From positions 1-21,683 of IMG/VR virus record IMGVR_UViG_3300028388_000008: a DNA stretch of 21,683 nt; one strand, written 5' to 3'. A program made the translations under genes and the position numbers. Below, in pieces: positions 7,684-15,290 of this stretch. Numbering within the stretch: position 1 is the stretch's first letter; each line of letters begins with the position of its first letter. The DNA is from a virus. Below the pieces are notes generated by a model that ran no database searches, was not told where the DNA came from, and saw only the letters and a list, made by a program, of their open reading frames with translations.

Positions 7684-9437
7684 GAATCCCCGTATATCGC
7701 TCTCAAACTCAGGCCACGAGCCAAGCGCCAGGCCGAAGCATTCAGTCTAGAATGCGTGGCGATCTGCTCGCGCAGGCTGAACTCCGCAAAGGCGATGTCG
7801 GTGCAGCTGCCTTGGAAACTATTGGCGCTTATGCAAAGATGCGTTATGGCGCAGAGCAAGAGGTTTTGCTGAGCGAGGCGTTACTCACGGCTGAAGAGGG
7901 CTTGCGCACAGCGGCGCGAGATCTTTCTAAGTCTAGCCGACTGTCAGATGTGTTCGGTGGTGAAAACCTCTGGTCGCAGCAGTCTGAAGAGATTAAGCAA
8001 ACAGCTCTTGAGGCGATTGGCAAGAACCGATTTACCACGCAAAAATTTAATGATCGCTTTGGTCAAATGGAGCTGACCACTAGGTTTTCTCTAAAGAATA
8101 GCGTGGATGCTAGAATGGAGGCCATGGCCCAGAGAGCTATGGCGACACGTCAGAATAATGCTGTTGCGAATTTGTCTGAGCTAGGGATTGGCAATTCTGA
8201 TGAGATGATTGCTAATTACAATGCCACAATTTACGGCATTGAGGTCGATCAAGGCACCGGCGTAAAGCAAGGTCGCTATAACCCTGAACTAATTAATCAG
8301 GGCAACATTAAGATGAAGGCTGCAATTGCTCAAAACGTAGTTCTAGGCGTGGTTGGCTCAGATCCTCTTTTGGCAGCTCAATTGATTGATGCTTTGGAGT
8401 ATCAAGATATTCTAGACTCAGGGGCTGATCCTTCTGCTTATGGTGAGCCACCTCAAATCCCAGGCGCTGCTTATGCTTTGCATACGCTACGAAACATACC
8501 TCGTGGCGATGCTGTGGAGATTGTTGCCAAGTCAATCACGCAGGCAAACAAGTTTGCAAAATTGCGTCAGGATCAGGAAGAGCGTCGAGAGGCGGCATTT
8601 GATGATGCAATTGTTGCAGCCACAAATCGCTTTGAGTTTTTCGATGATCCATATGCTTTGTATGATGCATCTGAATTAACTAGATTTATCCCTGGCATTA
8701 GTAGCATTATGCCAGAAGGGGCTGAGGAGGTTAGTGGCCAAGAGGCTCGTGACCTTATCGTGGACTTTCTAAACACACTCAATGCAATCACACCGTCGAT
8801 AAAAGATCGTTTTGAAAAGGCAAGTGAGATTAGTCCAGAGTCTGCATTCCCCGCAAAATCTGACGACCGTGTTTTCACAAACCTTAGCATCCGCGCAACA
8901 AACGGCACCTTGACATATGAAGAGGTTGATTCCGAAAGGTTCCTTTTATCTAGACCGGACTACCTATCACTGCGTAATCGTGTAGGCACTGAGATTGATC
9001 AATCTGTTTCTGATCAGCTGGCAATAGCTAAGTCTGTATTTCGATATGATGAACTATCTGCTCTTGACCCTGAGCTTGGCCAGGCGTCAAAGGCCGCATA
9101 CTTCAGTGTTGAATCAGAGCTGTTGCAAACTGTTCAGGATCGCAAAACACAGGGCAATCCTATGATCCCTGTTGAGATCCAAGAGTACACAAAAAGTTTA
9201 ATTGATAAGCAGCAGACATTCTTTGAGCAGCAGGCCCGTTTAGACTTTGAGGGATACCTTGATATTCAAAATATGAGACTTGGCGCAACTGGATTGGATA
9301 TTTCTCCTGAAGATCCATTAGGCTCTCTTGATGATTGGTATAACAGTCTCAGCCCCGAAGACCAGGCTAGACAGACCGCCAACTACTCTCGCATCAAAAA
9401 CAACTTAAAAACCTATAAATCAAAAGGGGTGTTCTAA
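7680..9437 (+). CDS. Internal virion protein, T7 gp15-like (ejection protein)
   Basis: The 585-residue product starts MRIPVYRSQTQATSQAPGRS and is soluble and almost wholly helical, with many Glu/Ala/Leu/Arg segments (for example LLSEALLTAEEGLRTAARDL and MEAMAQRAMATRQNN). Similar long helical proteins starting with a short R-x-P segment sit between the gp14-like and gp16-like genes in many podophages and marine phages, and the position here is the same. The gp15 role is to form a tube across the periplasm after ejection; the role is inferred from order, length and composition. No catalytic motif is visible. Start overlaps the previous stop (ATGA) and the stop overlaps the next start (TAATG, 9435-9439). 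Confidence 0.72.
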   Translation: MRIPVYRSQTQATSQAPGRSIQSRMRGDLLAQAELRKGDVGAAALETIGAYAKMRYGAEQEVLLSEALLTAEEGLRTAARDLSKSSRLSDVFGGENLWSQQSEEIKQTALEAIGKNRFTTQKFNDRFGQMELTTRFSLKNSVDARMEAMAQRAMATRQNNAVANLSELGIGNSDEMIANYNATIYGIEVDQGTGVKQGRYNPELINQGNIKMKAAIAQNVVLGVVGSDPLLAAQLIDALEYQDILDSGADPSAYGEPPQIPGAAYALHTLRNIPRGDAVEIVAKSITQANKFAKLRQDQEERREAAFDDAIVAATNRFEFFDDPYALYDASELTRFIPGISSIMPEGAEEVSGQEARDLIVDFLNTLNAITPSIKDRFEKASEISPESAFPAKSDDRVFTNLSIRATNGTLTYEEVDSERFLLSRPDYLSLRNRVGTEIDQSVSDQLAIAKSVFRYDELSALDPELGQASKAAYFSVESELLQTVQDRKTQGNPMIPVEIQEYTKSLIDKQQTFFEQQARLDFEGYLDIQNMRLGATGLDISPEDPLGSLDDWYNSLSPEDQARQTANYSRIKNNLKTYKSKGVF

Positions 9438-12046
9438 TGGCTGATTTGATTATGGGTAACACGGACGACGAAGTTGAAAAATACGAAGAGGCTTACCTTA
9501 TTGCAAGCAATCCACCTCCTATGGATTCAGCAAAGTCCAAGACGCTAAACTTCAATCGCCGCACTGGTAAGAATGACGTTCTGTTGCCCCTGTCGTCTGG
9601 CGGTTATGCCAAGGTTGGTGAAGAGCCTATTCCTCGTGTTGATCAGGTGAAAAAGTATGCGAGAGAGCTGCAAGGCATGAATGCGCCATTTGACATGGCA
9701 GATTATGACGCGGCGGGATTTACAGCGGAAGAAGTGCAGGCAGCGGGAATTATGCCAGTACAGGCTCCTACTTCTGGACGAAGTGAGCCAATGACTGAGG
9801 GTGAAACTCTTATTGCTCAGCGGCAGGGTAATGAGATACTGCAAGCAGGCCCAAATCAATCTTTGTTTGAAGGTGCTGTTTCAGAGGTCACAAAGGGCTT
9901 GGCTCGTGGTGGTCTTGTGAGGCCGTCACAATTTTTAAAAGAAAATCTAAATGTGTACGATCCTTTGGTTTTTCAGATCGTAGACCCTGTAACGGGGGAA
10001 TTTGATCCTCAATTAAAAATAGTTAGCAGAGAAGAAAAGGCTGAAATTGATCGAAAGATAGAAGCAGGCGAAATGCCGTATGCGGTTGACTTTGAGCGTT
10101 TAGTTGAGTCAGATCCTGAGTCCGGTGCGGGAGCGCAGGTAGCTGGTAGTTTCTCACAGTTTCTAGGCGCGTTTGCGGGTGTTGGTAAATTGTTCCGTTT
10201 AGGCAGCGGTGCTACCGGAATGGCCACTCAAGGCGTGGCTGCTGATTTCTTAGCGTTTAGAGGTGACGAGGGTCGGCTTACTGATTTGCTTTTGGAAATG
10301 GGCGTTCCAGAAGGTCGAGTAACAAATTTCTTTAAAACTGATCCAAACGATCCTGATTATGTTGGAAGGTTTAAAACTGCCTTAGAAGGTACTTTATTTG
10401 GAGCAGCCCTTGCGCCTGTATTGATTGGTATGGGTAAAACTTTTAGGGCCATTAAAGATGGGGACGTCGTCCCAGAAGCTGCACGAGATGCTGTTGCAAA
10501 AGGTAAAGATGCACTTGGCAACGCATTCTTAAAGCAGGTTCAAAACGCAGAGGCACGCATTGCAGAGCGTGGCACAGGCACAACGATGTTCAGCAATCCT
10601 GTCGGCCCCGTGGTGGACAGAGGGTTGGTGGCTGCGGGGCGTTTAGCGGATATGCTTGAAGACAAGTATCCTGACGTAACTTTAGATATTTCAGGTGATG
10701 CCGAAAAGGGTTACGAATTAAGTCGCATTGTAATTCCTGATAATCAACGCAGTAAAGGCATGGGGACAAAAGTCATGCAAGATGTGGTTGATATGGCTGA
10801 TGAGCAAGGTGCAAGAATATCCCTTACGCCAGACACATCATTTGGTGGATCAAGCGTTTCAAGGTTAAAGGACTTTTACAAGCGCTTTGGGTTCGTTGAG
10901 AATAAAGGCAAGAACAAAGACTTTTCTACACGCAACACGATGTATCGTGACCCACAGGAGCCTAAGGTTGCACCAGATCCCGTCGAGGACATATCGTTTG
11001 TAGAGCCAAAGCAGGTTGAGGCTCCAACAGATGAAAAACGTGGCATCATCGCGTTTCATGGGTCTGGCGCAGACTTTGACAAGTTTGAATTGAGTAAGAT
11101 CGGAACTGGAGAGCAAGCGCAAGCCTTTGGTCACGGGCTTTACTTTACAGACAGTGAAGACATTGCTGAGTTCTATCGTCAATCAGTTCGTGGTCGCCAA
11201 GACTTATCACTTGGTTATGAAGTCTCATACAAAGGCAACAAGGTTTCTGACCTTGGAGATACACCTTTAGCAGAAGTGCAGCCGTATGAAAACGCTGCTA
11301 TCAATAAGATTGCGGACAACATAAGCAAAGTCACCACAATGGCCACAAAAGACTTGCCGCAAAGCGAACTAGTTCAACTGGCTAAAGACAAGGCAATCAA
11401 GACGCTTGAAGGTGAGATTAAGAGAACCGCAGAAAGAACATCAGGCAGTATGTTCGATGAACTTACTGACTTGATTGGAAACAGCTTGGATGATGAACTG
11501 AAGGCGCTCCAAGCAATTGATCCAAACGATGTTAGTTTTGCAGAGGGCAAAAAGTATCAGGTTCGCCTAGATGTTTCCCCAGAGGATCTGCTGAATTGGG
11601 ACATGCCTTTTGATAAGCAGACGCCAACAGCCCAACGCGCCATTCTGAAGACTGCTGATGAAATCACTTTGGACGATGCAATGAACCTGGGTGTTGATGT
11701 TTTCGATGCGCCATACAACGGAGATGAAGCAGCGGCGCTTGATGCGGCCAAGAAGATACTGCTTGATGACTTTTCCGTGAACCGTTTCTTAAACACCTGG
11801 TCTGCCATCCGTGGATCTGATAACGCTGGTGAAGAGTTACTTGCTAAGAACGGATTGAAGGGCATCACATACAAAGCGGATCAAGGCCCGACAGCAAGAG
11901 GCCCGATGGCAAGAGACGCGTCTGCTGGCGGCCCAAGCAATTACGTCATCTTCGACGATAAGCTGATTAACATTATGAAGAAGTATGGCATTGTTGGCCC
12001 TGTCGCCGTTAGCGCAATGGCTTCTCAAGAGCAGGAAGAGATATAA
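9437..12046 (+). CDS. Large ejection-type protein with GNAT-like and ADP-ribosyltransferase (polyvalent-type) domains
   Basis: 869 residues, in the place where T7 has part of gp16. The N-terminal third is charged, with two Gly/Ala-rich hydrophobic stretches (about 237-275 and 318-340) that could touch membrane. Residues about 410-510 look like a GNAT acetyltransferase: the acetyl-CoA loop Q437-R-S-K-G-M-G443 is the Q/R-x-x-G-x-G pattern, and FYKRFGF (about 480-486) is the usual C-terminal GNAT element. From about 535 to the end is an ADP-ribosyltransferase of the polyvalent-protein type (ART-PolyVal): His541 in FHGS, Tyr569 in GHGLYF, YQVRLDVSPEDLLNWDMPFD (about 707-726), Glu799/Glu800 as the candidate third catalytic residue, and NYVIFDDKLINIM (835-847). 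No lytic transglycosylase motif was seen. Likely packaged and ejected with DNA. The ART identification is firm; the GNAT call is good; activity and target are unknown. Confidence 0.85.
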   Translation: MADLIMGNTDDEVEKYEEAYLIASNPPPMDSAKSKTLNFNRRTGKNDVLLPLSSGGYAKVGEEPIPRVDQVKKYARELQGMNAPFDMADYDAAGFTAEEVQAAGIMPVQAPTSGRSEPMTEGETLIAQRQGNEILQAGPNQSLFEGAVSEVTKGLARGGLVRPSQFLKENLNVYDPLVFQIVDPVTGEFDPQLKIVSREEKAEIDRKIEAGEMPYAVDFERLVESDPESGAGAQVAGSFSQFLGAFAGVGKLFRLGSGATGMATQGVAADFLAFRGDEGRLTDLLLEMGVPEGRVTNFFKTDPNDPDYVGRFKTALEGTLFGAALAPVLIGMGKTFRAIKDGDVVPEAARDAVAKGKDALGNAFLKQVQNAEARIAERGTGTTMFSNPVGPVVDRGLVAAGRLADMLEDKYPDVTLDISGDAEKGYELSRIVIPDNQRSKGMGTKVMQDVVDMADEQGARISLTPDTSFGGSSVSRLKDFYKRFGFVENKGKNKDFSTRNTMYRDPQEPKVAPDPVEDISFVEPKQVEAPTDEKRGIIAFHGSGADFDKFELSKIGTGEQAQAFGHGLYFTDSEDIAEFYRQSVRGRQDLSLGYEVSYKGNKVSDLGDTPLAEVQPYENAAINKIADNISKVTTMATKDLPQSELVQLAKDKAIKTLEGEIKRTAERTSGSMFDELTDLIGNSLDDELKALQAIDPNDVSFAEGKKYQVRLDVSPEDLLNWDMPFDKQTPTAQRAILKTADEITLDDAMNLGVDVFDAPYNGDEAAALDAAKKILLDDFSVNRFLNTWSAIRGSDNAGEELLAKNGLKGITYKADQGPTARGPMARDASAGGPSNYVIFDDKLINIMKKYGIVGPVAVSAMASQEQEEI

Positions 12047-12047
12047 T

Positions 12048-15000
12048 ATGGCAATTGATCCAAACCAACTAGCACAAGAGCAAGAGCAGCGCCAACGTAT
12101 TGATGCTGGTGGCGCACCGACTGAGTTTTCAAAAGGCCCAGAGCAAGACAGCTCCATCCAATTGGCGGGTGGCGCTACTCGCGCAATGAGAGAACTTCTG
12201 AACCGCTTGGGTGATGCAAGGAAGCCACAGGTTGATGTCAGCCCTGATCTAGAAGGTTCGGCTGCTGTTCAGCCGCAGCGGGTTCCTACGCCACAAGAGG
12301 CGGGTCTTGTGCCGGACACAGGCCAGTTCTCAGAGACGCAAACAAAAAGGCAACTTGCCCCACAAGTTCTCAGCCCTGAAGGCGTTGCCGAGTTTGAGCA
12401 GCGTGGGCTAAAGGCAGCCCCTCTAGAAGAGGTGAACGTCATTAAGGACGCCAATGAGGCTCTAGAGGATCAACAGAAGGCTCTCACGATTGAAGACGTG
12501 AAGAGCCAGGCTAACAAAGCTTTAACGGCAGAGGCGAAGGGTACAACGCCTGAGTCTGCTTTGGTTGACCCTGAGTTGGCCGATCAAGCCTTGACCATGC
12601 TGGAACAGTCTGACGCAAATATTAAGACCCTGGCTGACGGCGGTGACTTTAATTTTGATTACATCAATTCGCCTGATGAGGTGAAGAAGACAATTACAGC
12701 ACTGTCAGAAGTTTACAGCGATCAAACCAATGCGGCAAAGCGTGGATATATATCCAATGAGGTTACGGCGCAAAAGGCTGCTGAAATAACGGCAGACGAA
12801 ATTGGACTTACAAAAAGTTTGCTTAAGCGCAAGGTCGGCGACGGATCTCTAAACGCCGAGACGATGCTTGCAGCTCGTGAGCTTTTGGTTCGCAGCGCGC
12901 CTCGCTTGACAGATTTGGCGCAAAAGATTCAAGGCGGCACGGCAAATGCGACAGATCGCTTGCAGTTTCGTCGCCAGATGGCAATCCACGCTGGCATTCA
13001 GGCGCAGGTAAAAGGTGCGCAAACAGAAGCAGCTCGAACGCTACAGTCGTTTCAAATACCTGTCGGTGGTGAGATGAGCGCTGTTGAGCAGGCTCGTGAG
13101 GCTCAGCGTCTGCTGCAAGAAAGCGGCGGTGCCGATGTTGTAGATGACATGGCTGCAAAACTTCTTACTGCCAAAGAGAAGAACGGCATGAAGGGTGTAA
13201 ATACTTTTGCAAAAGGCGGTTGGAGAGCAAAGACACGTCAGGCTCTCTCTGAAGCCTATTTAGCAGGCTTGCTTTCTAATCCAGCAACGCAGGTAAAAAA
13301 CGTCGTTGGTTCGGCTGCTTTCATGATGTACCAGCTTCCGGCCGAAACAATTGCAGGATTTTATGGAGCAGTAATTCGGTCTGGGCGCACAGCTATGAAC
13401 CTGCCCATCAGCCCTGATCAAGCTTATGTGAATGACTCCATGCTTCGCTTTAAGGGATGGATGGATAGCTATAAAGATGCGATGAGAGCTTCGTCCATTG
13501 CCTGGAACACAGAAGTTCCTGCATCTGAAGCAAGCCGTCTTGATGTTGAGACGTATGCGTCAATCACTGGTAAAAGCGATAGCGTGCTTCAAAATTCCAT
13601 TGATTATTTTGGGAAAGCTACTCGCATTCCATTCCGTCTTTTGCTTGGCGCTGATGAGTTTATGAAAACAATCTCACAGCGTGGTGAGCTTTATGTGCAG
13701 GCGAATCAGCGCTATCAGCAGGCTATTCGTGAAGGTAAGACCGTTCAAGAGGCTCAAGATGAGGCGGGTATGCTTCTCCTTGATCCTCGTGCTGTTTCAG
13801 AAGAATTAGATTACAAAGCAAAGTATGACACACTGCAAAGTGATCTAGGCGGGTTTGGCAAAGTAACAGGTGCAATTCAACGGTTTGACATTGCTGGCAT
13901 CCCTGTTGGTCGTTACGTCCTTCCATTTGCCACAGCACCGACAAACTCATTCCTTCGCACAGCAGAGTTTATGGGTATCAACCCAACGGTTTATGCAGAC
14001 ATTGCCGGCAAGAATGGTGCAAAGGCACAGCAGATGGCAATGGGGCGACTGTCGGTTGGCGGTGCAACAATGGGGATTGTTGCTGACTATGCGATGAAAG
14101 GCCAAATTACTGGAGGCATGCCAAGCGATCCTAGCATTAGGGATTCTTTACCGCCAGGTTGGCAGCCTTACAGCTTCGTTGTTAGAGCTGAAGGCTTTCC
14201 AGAAGATATGCCCTTGTATGACGCATATGGCAGACCCAATGGCCCTTTGAAATATGTTAGCTACGCAGGGTATGAACCTGTCGGCGGGATTATTGCTTTA
14301 ACAGCAAACACTGTTCAGAGTATGCACAAAACGCGAGATCCTGAAGTCAGAAACAATTTGGCTGCTGCCTCAATTGGCTCCGTTGTTGATTACTACAAAG
14401 AGCTTCCAATGCTCCAAGGCTTGTCGGATGTAGTGTTTGCCCTTGAGTATGGGAATTTTGACCAGCTATTCCGAGGCCCAGCCGAGGCGGCCACAATTGC
14501 AGGTGTTCCAAGCCCAGCTAGCGCGTTGCAAAGATCATTTGGCCGAATGCAAGATCCTACGGTTTTGCGGCCAAGGGGTGATTTAGAATATTATACCGAG
14601 CAAGATATTCTAGAAACGCGGCCAGATGGATCTTACAAGTTTTCTTTGCCAGATGGATCGCCAGACTACAGAATGGTCGGCATGGTTAAAAATGATATGA
14701 CCACGCAGATTGCATCAACGATGCGAAAATTAAGCGCATATCAATCTAAGGACAGTTTCTTCCGTGATGAATATGACCGGAACGCTCCTGTGTATGACAC
14801 ACTAGGGAATGTTGTTGGGTCAAATGATGTAAGCTTGGCAACTAAACCTGGCTTGGCGATCTTTAACAACTTGAGCGGAGTGCGCATTCGTGAAGGTGAA
14901 GAGGTTCCAGAGTTTCAGCAAGAGCTGATGCGATTGACGGCAATGACAGGAAAGTGGCCGCTATCAAATCCTGATTCAAAAGAGGGCATCCGTTTGTCAG

Positions 15001-15290
15001 CAGGTGCGCAGTCTGACTTAGTCAATATTGCTAAAAACGAAACGCCCCTTGACTTCCCTCGCGTTGGTGAATTGACGTTCAAGGAAGCCCTGACCGCTAT
15101 GACGACAACAACGTCAAACTCTTTGGGGCGCACTTACAATAAAGCAAGTGACAAAGAGCGTGTGACAATGTTAAAAGAACTCAACAAGAAGTATATAGAC
15201 GCAGCCTTTGTCGTTTTGCTACAGAACCCAAGGTATGCTAATATGGCCCAAGCATATGAAGATTTGCAGCGCTTAAAGGATGAACAATGA
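12048..15290 (+). CDS. Very large ejection-type protein with polyvalent-associated, membrane-linked domain
   Basis: 1080 residues. The start is placed at ATG 12048 (MAIDPNQLAQ), ten bases after AGGAAG at 12033-12038 and two bases after the previous stop; the frame is open back to 11985 but that extension overlaps the ART domain's end and lacks support. The N-terminal ~380 residues are charged and helical. From about residue 390 a conserved-looking block has EAYLAGLLSNPATQVKNVVG, a hydrophobic stretch to about 445, then LLGADEFMKTISQRGELYVQ and a helix with A-x-x-EGKTVQEA. This 'LLS-P-T...N..G' plus 'ADEF-K....R.ELY..A' arrangement occurs in phage and prophage polyvalent proteins as a large membrane-associated domain (one of the LPD families; which one I cannot say). 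Further hydrophobic segments lie near 666-685 and 741-757. It probably fills the gp16 inner-membrane channel role. Confidence 0.7.
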   Translation: MAIDPNQLAQEQEQRQRIDAGGAPTEFSKGPEQDSSIQLAGGATRAMRELLNRLGDARKPQVDVSPDLEGSAAVQPQRVPTPQEAGLVPDTGQFSETQTKRQLAPQVLSPEGVAEFEQRGLKAAPLEEVNVIKDANEALEDQQKALTIEDVKSQANKALTAEAKGTTPESALVDPELADQALTMLEQSDANIKTLADGGDFNFDYINSPDEVKKTITALSEVYSDQTNAAKRGYISNEVTAQKAAEITADEIGLTKSLLKRKVGDGSLNAETMLAARELLVRSAPRLTDLAQKIQGGTANATDRLQFRRQMAIHAGIQAQVKGAQTEAARTLQSFQIPVGGEMSAVEQAREAQRLLQESGGADVVDDMAAKLLTAKEKNGMKGVNTFAKGGWRAKTRQALSEAYLAGLLSNPATQVKNVVGSAAFMMYQLPAETIAGFYGAVIRSGRTAMNLPISPDQAYVNDSMLRFKGWMDSYKDAMRASSIAWNTEVPASEASRLDVETYASITGKSDSVLQNSIDYFGKATRIPFRLLLGADEFMKTISQRGELYVQANQRYQQAIREGKTVQEAQDEAGMLLLDPRAVSEELDYKAKYDTLQSDLGGFGKVTGAIQRFDIAGIPVGRYVLPFATAPTNSFLRTAEFMGINPTVYADIAGKNGAKAQQMAMGRLSVGGATMGIVADYAMKGQITGGMPSDPSIRDSLPPGWQPYSFVVRAEGFPEDMPLYDAYGRPNGPLKYVSYAGYEPVGGIIALTANTVQSMHKTRDPEVRNNLAAASIGSVVDYYKELPMLQGLSDVVFALEYGNFDQLFRGPAEAATIAGVPSPASALQRSFGRMQDPTVLRPRGDLEYYTEQDILETRPDGSYKFSLPDGSPDYRMVGMVKNDMTTQIASTMRKLSAYQSKDSFFRDEYDRNAPVYDTLGNVVGSNDVSLATKPGLAIFNNLSGVRIREGEEVPEFQQELMRLTAMTGKWPLSNPDSKEGIRLSAGAQSDLVNIAKNETPLDFPRVGELTFKEALTAMTTTTSNSLGRTYNKASDKERVTMLKELNKKYIDAAFVVLLQNPRYANMAQAYEDLQRLKDEQ

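Noticed and set aside
11985-12047. Upstream start for the 1080-residue protein giving 21 more residues
   Set aside because: The extension overlaps the conserved end of the ART protein in another frame and lacks a nearby ribosome binding site; ATG 12048 has AGGAAG at a good distance.
9437-15290. Lytic transglycosylase domain expected in gp16-like proteins
   Set aside because: No Glu-Ser plus Gly-x-x-Gln-x-x-Pro type motif was seen in either large protein.
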